A stretch of 12,637 nt of DNA from an uncultured Clostridia bacterium (GCA_947581885.1 CANPWF010000035.1:1-12637); one strand, 5' to 3'; shown: positions 1-5,830, numbered from the stretch's first letter. The notes: generated by a model from the sequence alone, not told the origin. Numbers and translations: made by a program.

Positions 1-73
1 AGCGATGAGTGGAGTCGAACCGCTGACCTATCGGGTATGAACCGATCGCTCTAACCAACTAAGCTACATCGCC
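1..73 (-). tRNA. elongator tRNA-Met (CAU), 3' end cut by window edge
   Basis: Read on the minus strand this gives a cloverleaf with acceptor strand GGCGATG, a D arm beginning TAGCTTAGTTGG, and an anticodon stem ATCGG/CCGAT around loop TTCATAC (anticodon CAT). The T arm carries GGTTCGACTCC. The discriminator base and any CCA lie outside the window. The anticodon stem lacks the three G:C pairs of initiators, and position 1 pairs as G-U with position 72, as I recall for the Bacillus elongator tRNA-Met. A CAU tRNA-Ile2, the substrate of TilS, was considered, but the acceptor and D-arm sequence fit elongator Met better. The T stem has one C-A mismatch. It lies 5 bases downstream of the initiator tRNA and is probably cotranscribed with it. 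Confidence 0.9.
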
Positions 74-78
74 ATAAG

Positions 79-155
<77 letters not shown>

Positions 156-192
156 ATGTCCCGCTCGGCAAAATTCACCGAACAGCCTATTC

Positions 193-221
193 ATTGTACC
201 GAAAACCCTCTCTTTTGTCAA
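193..221 (-). promoter_or_regulatory. sigma-A promoter of the tRNA-Met pair
   Basis: Read on the minus strand: -35 TTGACA (216-221), a 17-base spacer, then -10 TACAAT (193-198). It stands about 38 bases upstream of the mature 5' end of the initiator tRNA and points at it. The perfect -35 and ideal spacing suit a strong stable-RNA promoter. Confidence 0.85.
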
Positions 222-264
222 TCGATTTTACGCGCGAAATTTATTTTTTTTGGAAGAGCCCGTC

Positions 265-293
265 TTGCCTTTTCGGGGGAGGCGTGATATAAT
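265..293 (+). promoter_or_regulatory. sigma-A promoter of the nucleoside phosphorylase gene
   Basis: -35 TTGCCT (265-270), a 17-base spacer, and a perfect -10 TATAAT (288-293). Transcription should begin near 300. This is why the in-frame TTG at 250 cannot be the translation start. Confidence 0.8.
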
Positions 294-312
294 GCTGTTA
301 CGGAGTTTTGTC

Positions 313-351
313 GAAAGTCCAAAAGGCTTTCCGAAGAATTCCGCATTCTTC
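313..351 (+). promoter_or_regulatory. two tandem leader hairpins ending at the ribosome binding site
   Basis: The roughly 64-nt leader can fold into two adjacent stem-loops. The first is GAAAG-t-CC / GG-CTTTC (313-331) with loop AAAA. The second is a perfect 7-bp stem GAAGAAT/ATTCTTC (333-351) with loop TCCGC. The second stem ends directly before the AAGGAG sequence (352-357). No U-run follows, so these are not terminators. They may stabilise the mRNA or tune translation; that role is inference. Confidence 0.4.
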
Positions 352-363
352 AAGGAGATCCCG

Positions 364-1134
364 ATGAGAACGAACGAGTTCCCCATTCTCGAATATGACG
401 AGAACAGACAAGCGACGCTGGAGCCCGCCTCGATGATCGGGGCGAAGAAGGAGCCGCCCTTCGGCACGGATAAGCTCGTCATTTGCTTCTTTCCCGAAGC
501 CTTGAAGCGGCTGATCGCTGAAAAAAAGCTCGTGCCCGAACGGGAAATACCGGGGGAAGTTCCCGTCTCCGTCTATCGGTTTTCCGACGAAAACGTCCTG
601 CTCGTACCGGGGCAGGTGGGCTGTCCCGCATGCGCGGGGGATCTCGATCTCTTCCATGCGATGGGCATTCGAAAGGTGATGTTCTGCGGCGGGGGCGGGG
701 TTCTCGATAAGAACATCGGCGTGGGGGAGCTCCTTCTCGTCGAGGGGGCCATTCGCGACGAGGGCTTCTCCTACCACTATCTTCCCCCTTCACGGGAAGT
801 CGCCGCCGACCCTGCGGTGATAAGGACGATCGCCCGCTATCTCGACGAACATCATATCCCGTATTTGCGCGGAAAGACGTGGACGACGGACGCGATCTTC
901 CGCGAAACGCCCGAGCGGGTGCGGAGGAGGCGGGAAGAGGGGGCGAAGATCGTGGAGATGGAACAGGCGGGCTGCCTCGCCGTTGCCGCTTTCCGCGGGT
1001 TCTCGTACGGTGCGCTCATCTACGGCGGGGACGATGTCTCGGGCGAAACATGGGACGACCGTGCATGGACGAGCCGCGCGGGCATCCGCTATGACCTGAT
1101 CCTTCTGTGCAAGGAGCTCGTGAAAGCGATTTAG
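364..1134 (+). CDS. nucleoside phosphorylase family protein (PNP/UDP superfamily)
   Basis: A 256-residue protein of the purine/uridine phosphorylase superfamily, which splits a nucleoside with phosphate into a free base and a pentose 1-phosphate in the cytoplasm. Visible family features are the glycine-rich strand-turn VLLVPGQVGCPACAG followed by KVMFCGGGG (phosphate site region), VGELLLVEGAIRDEG, the GKTWTTDAIFRET segment (about 170-182), and V-E-M-E at 197-200, where the family binds the ribose hydroxyls. The phosphate-loop sequence is divergent, so the substrate (uridine, purine or other) cannot be assigned. The ATG at 364 is chosen because AAGGAG lies 6 bases upstream and the promoter at 265-293 would fall inside any longer version. 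It is monocistronic, with a terminator at 1277-1312. It fits the salvage theme shared with hpt, the nucleoside kinase and upp in this window. Confidence 0.88.
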   Translation: MRTNEFPILEYDENRQATLEPASMIGAKKEPPFGTDKLVICFFPEALKRLIAEKKLVPEREIPGEVPVSVYRFSDENVLLVPGQVGCPACAGDLDLFHAMGIRKVMFCGGGGVLDKNIGVGELLLVEGAIRDEGFSYHYLPPSREVAADPAVIRTIARYLDEHHIPYLRGKTWTTDAIFRETPERVRRRREEGAKIVEMEQAGCLAVAAFRGFSYGALIYGGDDVSGETWDDRAWTSRAGIRYDLILLCKELVKAI

Positions 1135-1276
1135 CCCCTTGATGATTTGCCTCTTCGAGAGGGATATGGTATTGATTTTGAATCCCTGCTGCAAGTCACC
1201 AACCGCGGCGTTGCGGTCGTGGAGCTTTGAGTCGGAAACAAATTCCATTTAGGTTTCGATGAAATACATCGAGCGC
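1135..1276 (+). other. non-coding gap, possibly holding a short degraded coding remnant
   Basis: No intact gene is visible between the phosphorylase stop and its terminator. In the same frame as the preceding gene, about 29 codons from 1141 to 1227 read as a natural-looking peptide containing GIDFESLLQVTNRGVAVVEL before a TGA. No start codon or ribosome binding site precedes it. It may be the tail of a lost gene or may be chance, and I do not recognise the family. Confidence 0.25.
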
Positions 1277-1312
1277 AGCCCGACAGAACAAGAAAGTTCC
1301 GTCGGGCTTTTC
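1277..1312 (+). terminator. Rho-independent terminator after the phosphorylase gene
   Basis: Perfect 8-bp stem AGCCCGAC (1277-1284) / GTCGGGCT (1301-1308), with an inner GAAC/GTTC helix (1286-1289 / 1296-1299). The stem runs straight into a short T tract (to 1311). Confidence 0.8.
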
Positions 1313-1377
1313 CCCATTGTTTTTATGGAAACGATTTGTAGGCCGCAAAAAAATCTCCAACAAAATAACAAAAACGC

Positions 1378-1406
1378 TTGACACCGTGTAATTTTTGTGT
1401 TATACT
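1378..1406 (+). promoter_or_regulatory. strong sigma-A promoter of the accessory cassette
   Basis: Perfect -35 TTGACA (1378-1383), a 17-base spacer, and -10 TATACT (1401-1406). The predicted start near 1413 leaves a very short leader before the ATG at 1436. It is among the strongest-looking promoters in the window and drives the three-gene cassette. Confidence 0.85.
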
Positions 1407-1433
1407 ATTTACATAATAACACAGGAGGTTATT
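1397..1433 (+). promoter_or_regulatory. inverted repeat over the -10 box and a second one around the RBS
   Basis: GTGTTAT (1397-1403) and ATAACAC (1416-1422) are perfect inverted arms 12 bases apart. They cover the -10 box and the transcription start, the position of a classic operator. A second inverted repeat, AATAAC (1415-1420) / GTTATT (1428-1433), encloses a loop that holds most of the AGGAGG ribosome binding site (1423-1428). The middle arm is shared by both repeats. A repressor site is the simplest reading, and an RNA hairpin at the start site is an alternative. Both are inference from symmetry. Confidence 0.45.
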
Positions 1434-1435
1434 TT

Positions 1436-1948
1436 ATGGATGCAGAGATTGTTGTTGAGTTGTTGAGCCGTATCAAGGTATTGGAACGGGATGTTGCGGA
1501 GCTCAAACAGAAAATTTCGGAGATGGAACACGCTGCCTTTTCGCCTGACGCTGAGCCGTTCGGAACTGCGGGCAGTATGTCGCTCATGCCCGAACGGAAA
1601 CGCGACAGCACCCGTTATGCCTTTGAGGGAGTCGTGTATTCCAAAAAGCGGTTGGTCTATGCCGTAGTGAAACGATACGTCACCGATCACCCCGAGGTTT
1701 CCCGTAACGATTTGAAGCGGGTGTTTGATAAGTCCTTGCAGGGAAGTTTCGGCGTTGTGGAAAATGTTGAGATCGCAAAGCTGCGCGGCGAATCGGAATA
1801 TCGGATCCGATTTTTTGCGGAACCGAATGAGATCCTGCATCTTCGGGACGGAGACATGGTTGTCTGTACGCAGTGGGGCATTTTCAATATTCCCTACTTT
1901 TTGACAGCCGCGAGGAAACTCGGCTATCAAATCGAGGCGAATTTATAA
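1436..1948 (+). CDS. hypothetical protein: coiled coil plus conserved C-terminal domain
   Basis: A 170-residue protein, start chosen for AGGAGG at 1423-1428 with 7-base spacing. Residues 5-33 form a heptad-like coiled coil (ELLSRIKVLERDVAELKQKI). A polar linker follows to about residue 60. The C-terminal domain, about 61-166, runs from YAFEGVVYSKKRLVYAVV through KSLQGSFGVVENVE to GDMVVCTQWGIFNIPYFL. I recall this type of domain (LVxxVVKxYV, LQGSxGVV, VCxQWGxxNI) from uncharacterised proteins and the tails of restriction-associated proteins, but I cannot name it and assign no activity. No signal peptide or membrane segment is visible. It is the first gene of the cassette, and its own expression may be controlled by the operator-like repeats. 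The third codon positions look more AT-rich than in tilS or hpt, suggesting transfer. Confidence 0.82.
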   Translation: MDAEIVVELLSRIKVLERDVAELKQKISEMEHAAFSPDAEPFGTAGSMSLMPERKRDSTRYAFEGVVYSKKRLVYAVVKRYVTDHPEVSRNDLKRVFDKSLQGSFGVVENVEIAKLRGESEYRIRFFAEPNEILHLRDGDMVVCTQWGIFNIPYFLTAARKLGYQIEANL

Positions 1949-1979
1949 GCAGAGACTTGCCTTTTTCGGGAGGAACATG

Positions 1980-3320
1980 ATGCAAAACATGACGAACATT
2001 CAGGCGCGTCCTACGATCGACTTTCTCTTATCCAAAGCTGATTATGAATTTGAAAAAGTCAAAGATCTGCCTTGCGTGAGGGCAGCGCGGGCTCATTTCC
2101 CCATTATTTGGTTCGGGGATCTGGAAGCGTACTTCCGCTCGGAGATCCGCGTCGTCACGGTGGGGCGCAATCCCTCTTTTCATGAATTTATCGGGTGGCG
2201 GTTCTTTATCACGGAAGATGAGTGGCATGGAAGTAATCGCAAGTACGTCTACGAGGCTTTCAATCATTATTTTGAAAACGAGCCCTTTGAATGGTTCAAA
2301 AACTTTGAACGCATTTTGAAACGGCACGATTTCGGCGCATCCTACGGCGGAAAAATCGGAAACCCCACCGCGAGAAATATGGCAATTCATATCGATTTTT
2401 CCACCCCCGTTGCCACGAATCCGACGTTTTCGGACCTCGACCCTTTGACGAAAGAGAAGCTGCAATGCGATTTGTTTGCCGATTTGATGGATTCTTTGAA
2501 GCCCGACCACGTTCTCTTTTCCAATTGCCGAACGGAAGTCGTTTCGCATTTCGGCTTAAAGGATCCCTTCTTCACATATGGCGAGCCGAGCGAAAAGACG
2601 GGGGAATGGGTGGAATATGCGGCGGCGTACGAAAAGGACGGCACCTGCTTTGTTTGGGGGAAGAACTTCAACGGTTCGCCGTGGGCGAGCATGAGCGAGG
2701 ATCGTTGCGCGAAAATTTTCCCCGAACTCAATGCTCTTTTGAAAGAACGGCTGAACCCCCGCGTACCGCAAGAGGGTTGCTTTTGGGTGATCCCCGCCGT
2801 TCCCGAACAGCATTGGCGTTCATGTATGGGACTCGGTTTCGACATCTTCGATTTTATCCGCCTCTTACGTGCCCGCGGCACTTATCTCGTCAGCGTGTTC
2901 GACGATAGGAGAAGGCATCACAGCGAGCTTTGGAAGGAAGTTCAGAAGAAGTATCCTGAATTTTCCTCGTACAACTACGAGTTCTTCCGCAGAGGGCGTA
3001 TTTGGACGGAGAACGGAAAGACGGTCATCTTCATGGACGGGGACATTCGGAATAAGCGCATGGTCAATGAAGTGAAATTTTCCTTCGGATCGAAACACGT
3101 TGAGGAAGCGTATACCGAAGCGGAACAGCCCCTTCCCCCCAAGCCCGCCTTCGAGGTGCGGGAAGGGGACGAGGTCGTTCATCGGATATACGGGGCGGGT
3201 GTCGTTTTGCAAATCGATGAAAAAGGCACCGTTTGGGTGCGATTTCCGAAATACGGGAAAATCTGTTTCTACTCCCGAGAAAATTTCCAAAACTATTTTG
3301 ACAAGCCCACGGCAAAGTAA
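1980..3320 (+). CDS. uracil-DNA-glycosylase-like protein with C-terminal Tudor-like (PcrA/UvrD tail-type) domain
   Basis: A 446-residue cytoplasmic protein. Its N-terminal part (about 1-250) has the pattern of a UDG-superfamily fold. A strand leads into the loop VVTVGRNPSFHEF, with G62-R63-N64-P65-S66 resembling motif A of MUG/SMUG-type enzymes (GINPG, GMNPG, GLNPS). HIDFSTPVATNP follows at about 137, and a later strand reads KPDHVLFSNC. The middle region (about 258-375) starts GCFWVIPAVP and is unassigned. The last 50 or so residues (EGDEVVHRIYGAGVVLQ... VWVRFPKYGKICFY) match the small beta-barrel found at the tail of PcrA/UvrD helicases. DNA binding or repair is the natural inference, but glycosylase activity is unproven. 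GGGAGG at 1968-1973 favours the ATG at 1980 over the overlapping one at 1977. It follows the coiled-coil gene by 31 bases and is likely cotranscribed. Confidence 0.8.
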   Translation: MQNMTNIQARPTIDFLLSKADYEFEKVKDLPCVRAARAHFPIIWFGDLEAYFRSEIRVVTVGRNPSFHEFIGWRFFITEDEWHGSNRKYVYEAFNHYFENEPFEWFKNFERILKRHDFGASYGGKIGNPTARNMAIHIDFSTPVATNPTFSDLDPLTKEKLQCDLFADLMDSLKPDHVLFSNCRTEVVSHFGLKDPFFTYGEPSEKTGEWVEYAAAYEKDGTCFVWGKNFNGSPWASMSEDRCAKIFPELNALLKERLNPRVPQEGCFWVIPAVPEQHWRSCMGLGFDIFDFIRLLRARGTYLVSVFDDRRRHHSELWKEVQKKYPEFSSYNYEFFRRGRIWTENGKTVIFMDGDIRNKRMVNEVKFSFGSKHVEEAYTEAEQPLPPKPAFEVREGDEVVHRIYGAGVVLQIDEKGTVWVRFPKYGKICFYSRENFQNYFDKPTAK

Positions 3321-3363
3321 TAACCGCGTACACGGAACCGATTAAAATTGATTGGAGGTAACT

Positions 3364-3651
3364 ATGAGTAATCTTTCCTATTCTAACGACTATAATCGCC
3401 TTAAAACAATGGGAGCATGCTGGTTTGTCTCATACGCTTATTGGGACCATGGTCATAAAGACCATACGGTATGGGAAAATACCGGAACCCTGGCGTTGCG
3501 CAAAAGTTATTATCAGCACTCGCGAGAATGCCACCATGAGTGGCTGGAAAAGGTATTAAAAATGAGCGATGCCAACCTCAACACAAATACTTTTGGCTTG
3601 ACGGCAGGCGATATAAAAAAGATGGCAGCGGAGCTCATCAAAATTGTTTGA
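3364..3651 (+). CDS. small hypothetical protein rich in Trp, His and Tyr
   Basis: A 95-residue protein, start chosen for GGAGG at 3354-3358, five bases upstream of ATG; a TTG 12 bases earlier contains that ribosome binding site and is rejected. Residues 14-50 are unusually aromatic and histidine-rich (CWFVSYAYWDHGHKDHTVW, then SRECHHEW), and the rest is an ordinary helical tail ending AAELIKIV. There is no signal peptide, membrane segment or recognisable domain. The paired Cys and His residues could bind metal, but no standard finger spacing is present. It is the last gene of the cassette, 43 bases after the UDG-like gene and 37 bases before a strong terminator. I do not recognise the family; its function is unknown. 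Confidence 0.7.
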   Translation: MSNLSYSNDYNRLKTMGACWFVSYAYWDHGHKDHTVWENTGTLALRKSYYQHSRECHHEWLEKVLKMSDANLNTNTFGLTAGDIKKMAAELIKIV

Positions 3652-3688
3652 TATCGGGAGATATAGGGAAAGGCATAAAAGCATATGT

Positions 3689-3722
3689 GCGCCGCGGGCG
3701 AAGAATGCCCGCGGCGCGTTTT
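3689..3722 (+). terminator. strong Rho-independent terminator closing the accessory cassette
   Basis: Perfect 11-bp GC stem GCGCCGCGGGC (3689-3699) / GCCCGCGGCGC (3707-3717), with a 7-base loop, then TTTT from 3719. It insulates tilS from the cassette. Confidence 0.85.
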
Positions 3723-3758
3723 CGAGGCGGGTTTTCGAGGCATGGTTTCGAGGCGGGG
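3719..3758 (+). repeat. three tandem copies of a 13-14 base unit
   Basis: TTTTCGAGGCGGG (3719-3731), TTTTCGAGGCATGG (3732-3745) and TTTCGAGGCGGGG (3746-3758) stand head to tail directly after the terminator stem. The first copy supplies the terminator's T tract. This suggests local slippage duplication. Confidence 0.6.
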
Positions 3759-3769
3759 CGGAGGGAAGT

Positions 3770-3802
3770 GCGGTGCACCGCCGTATCGGCAGTTTGCTGC
3801 CG
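3770..3802. other. 12-bp palindrome and short hairpin upstream of tilS
   Basis: GCGGTGCACCGC (3770-3781) is a perfect palindrome. CGGCAG/CTGCCG (3787-3792 / 3797-3802) is a 6-bp hairpin with a four-base loop, followed by TATTGTTTT. The palindrome lies about 60 bases upstream of the tilS -35 box and could be a protein site. The hairpin could be a weak terminator. Neither role is shown. Confidence 0.35.
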
Positions 3803-3841
3803 TATTGTTTTCAGAACCGTAAGAGAGGGGGCTCGCCGCGC

Positions 3842-3870
3842 TTGCTTTTTCTCCTTCTATATGCTATACT
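3842..3870 (+). promoter_or_regulatory. sigma-A promoter of tilS-hpt
   Basis: -35 TTGCTT (3842-3847), a 17-base spacer, and -10 TATACT (3865-3870). The expected transcription start, about 7 bases downstream, coincides with the GTG at 3877. Confidence 0.75.
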
Positions 3871-3876
3871 TGTAGC

Positions 3877-5202
3877 GTGGAACTCTTCGATGCGGGGAAA
3901 TACAGGGATATGCGGGTGTGCGTCGCGCTGTCGGGCGGCGTGGATTCGGTGTGTCTGCTGCACTCGTTCAAAGAGCAGGCGGGAAAGTTCGGCATCGCTC
4001 TTTCCGCGCTTCACGTCGAGCACGGCATTCGCGGGGAAGAATCGATCCGCGACATGGAATTCTGCCGAAAGCTGTGTGAGGATTGGGGAGTCCCGTTGAA
4101 GATCGTGCGGGCGAACGTTCCCGCGCTCGTCAAGGAAAGAAAGGAGAACTTGGAAAACGTCGCGCGGTCGGTAAGGTACGAGGCGTTTCGTTCTCTTCTC
4201 GAAAGCGGCGAGGCCGATCTCGTGGCGACGGCGCACCATGCGGACGACGTGGCGGAGACCATCCTCTTCCGCCTTGCCCGCGGAACGGGCGTTTCGGGCA
4301 TGAAGGCGATCGCCGAGTACGGCGGCATCGTGCGCCCCCTGCTCTCTTGTACCCGCGCCGAGATTTTGGCGTATGCGAGTGAAAAAAACCTACCCCATGT
4401 TGAAGATTCGACGAACGGAGACGAAAATTTCACCCGCAATTATATCCGAAAGACCGTGCTTCCCGCCTTCGGAAAGATCCACGGGAATGCGGCAAAACAT
4501 CTCGTCGAATTCGCCTCTCTCGCGGCGGAAGAGGACGCTTTCCTGCAAACGCTTGCGGAGAGCAAGATCGTGCGTCTTGCGGGCGAGGAGCGGGTGCCCG
4601 TCGACCTGCCCGATGTTCTCTTTGCCCGCGCCTGCCTTGCCTGCATGCGGCAGTACACGCGGGGGGACGGCTACACGCGCGCCAACCTCGAAGAGATTGC
4701 ACGCCTCAAAACCTTGCAGAGCGGGAAAAAGGCATCGCTTCCGTTATCCGACGAGAAGGGCAGGGCGGTCTACGCCTTCCGCGAGGGGAACGAGATCGTC
4801 TTTGCCAAGGAAGAACAGGACGAGGGGGGCGGTTCCGAAGAGATGCCTTTCGTCGCGGCGGCGGGAAGATATGCTTTTCCTTCTCCCTTCGAAGTGCGGG
4901 AGCTCCTTCAAGAGGGGGCGGAAAATTTCGTTTCTTTCCAAAAGAAACTCTATGTCGATCTCGACGCTTTCCCCGCGGGGTGCACGGTGCGGGCGAGGAG
5001 GGAGGGAGACATGATCACCCCCTACCATGCCCCGAGAAAGACGCTCAAAAAGTTCCTGACCGATCGGAAAATTTCTTCGCGGCAAGCGAAAAGAATTCCC
5101 GTCATTGCCAAAGGGAATGAGGTGTACGTCGTCGTCGGGGTGGAGATCGCGGACAGCGTACAAATTACAACAACCACAGAGCGGAAGGGCGTGATCGCCT
5201 GA
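3877..5202 (+). CDS. tilS: tRNA(Ile)-lysidine synthase
   Basis: A 441-residue enzyme that converts C34 of the CAU-anticodon tRNA-Ile to lysidine using ATP and lysine, switching its reading from AUG to AUA. The PP-loop ATPase signature SGGVDS sits at residues 19-24, followed by HVEHGIRGEES and VATAHHADDVAETILFRLARG, all typical of TilS. The C-terminal TilS domain is present from about residue 370 (VRARREGDMITPY, KFLTDRKISSRQAKRIPVI). Length is close to the family norm. The start is uncertain. GTG 3877 has no ribosome binding site and coincides with the predicted transcription start, while ATG 3910 (residue 12) has only a weak AGGGA three bases away. Either leaves the PP-loop intact. hpt follows after 16 bases, the usual Firmicutes order. 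Confidence 0.96.
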   Translation: MELFDAGKYRDMRVCVALSGGVDSVCLLHSFKEQAGKFGIALSALHVEHGIRGEESIRDMEFCRKLCEDWGVPLKIVRANVPALVKERKENLENVARSVRYEAFRSLLESGEADLVATAHHADDVAETILFRLARGTGVSGMKAIAEYGGIVRPLLSCTRAEILAYASEKNLPHVEDSTNGDENFTRNYIRKTVLPAFGKIHGNAAKHLVEFASLAAEEDAFLQTLAESKIVRLAGEERVPVDLPDVLFARACLACMRQYTRGDGYTRANLEEIARLKTLQSGKKASLPLSDEKGRAVYAFREGNEIVFAKEEQDEGGGSEEMPFVAAAGRYAFPSPFEVRELLQEGAENFVSFQKKLYVDLDAFPAGCTVRARREGDMITPYHAPRKTLKKFLTDRKISSRQAKRIPVIAKGNEVYVVVGVEIADSVQITTTTERKGVIA

Positions 5203-5218
5203 AAATACGGAGGAAAAT

Positions 5219-5764
5219 ATGGGTATGCACAAAGATTGCGAGAGGGTCCTTCTCACCGAAGAACAGATTCGCACGCGCGTGAAGGAAGTCGCATCGCAGG
5301 TCGATCGCGATTATCGGGGAAAGAATCCCCTCGTCGTCGGCATTTTGAAGGGGAGCATCATCTTCTATGCCGACTTCATCCGCTGTCTGTCGATGCCCGT
5401 CGAGCTCGACTTTATGGCGGTCTCTTCGTACGGATCGGGGTCTGTCTCGTCGGGGAAACTCCGCATCAAAAAGGACCTCGACCGCGACGTGAAGGGGCGG
5501 GACGTGATCGTCGTCGAGGACATCATCGACAGCGGGTTCACCCTCGCCAACTTGAAACTCCTTCTCACCGAGCGGGGGGCGGCATCCGTCCGAATCGCCA
5601 CCCTTCTCAATAAGGCGGACAGGCGGGAGTACGACGTTGCGCCCGACTACAATTGTTTCGATATCGAGAACGAATTCGTGATCGGATACGGGCTCGACTA
5701 CAACGAACAGTACCGTCACCTGCCCTACATCGGCGTGCTGAAACGCTCGGTCTACGAGAAATAA
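5219..5764 (+). CDS. hpt: hypoxanthine phosphoribosyltransferase
   Basis: A 181-residue cytoplasmic enzyme that joins hypoxanthine (and usually guanine) to PRPP to make IMP or GMP. The PRPP-binding motif VVEDIIDSG lies at 98-106, with the acidic pair E100-D101. The early strand VVGILKGSIIFYADFIRC and the flexible-loop region FMAVSSYGSG are typical. The C-terminal NEFVIGYGLDYNEQYRHLPYIG is nearly diagnostic of bacterial Hpt. The start at 5219 follows CGGAGG (5208-5213) by five bases; an ATG two codons later is less well spaced. It is cotranscribed with tilS. In many Firmicutes ftsH follows, but here a perfect hairpin and a truncated helicase gene follow instead, so local synteny is broken. Confidence 0.97.
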   Translation: MGMHKDCERVLLTEEQIRTRVKEVASQVDRDYRGKNPLVVGILKGSIIFYADFIRCLSMPVELDFMAVSSYGSGSVSSGKLRIKKDLDRDVKGRDVIVVEDIIDSGFTLANLKLLLTERGAASVRIATLLNKADRREYDVAPDYNCFDIENEFVIGYGLDYNEQYRHLPYIGVLKRSVYEK

Positions 5765-5781
5765 GGTTTGGGAGAACGCAG

Positions 5782-5827
5782 GGCGCGGGGCTGTCTGCGG
5801 CAATATCGCCGCAGACAGCCCCGCGCC
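5782..5827. repeat. 20-bp perfect inverted repeat (large hairpin) after hpt
   Basis: Arms 5782-5801 and 5808-5827 are perfectly complementary over 20 bases around loop AATATC. No T tract follows on either strand, so it departs from the usual intrinsic terminator form although it may still end or protect the hpt transcript. It directly abuts the point where helicase sequence begins, so it may mark the rearrangement that removed the helicase 5' end. Confidence 0.85.
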
Positions 5828-5830
5828 GTA

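Noticed and set aside
1..73. CAU tRNA-Ile2 (TilS substrate)
   Set aside because: The acceptor and D-arm sequence and G1-U72 agree better with elongator tRNA-Met of Firmicutes.
250..363. Longer form of the phosphorylase starting at TTG 250
   Set aside because: The extension contains the -35 and -10 boxes of its own promoter and has no ribosome binding site; ATG 364 has AAGGAG at good spacing.
5782..5827. Calling the large hairpin a standard Rho-independent terminator
   Set aside because: No T tract follows on either strand, so I list it as an inverted repeat and leave function open.
5768..5830. Start of the helicase-frame protein at TTG 5768
   Set aside because: These codons are just the hairpin read through, giving an Arg-rich non-helicase peptide; helicase similarity begins only near 5858.
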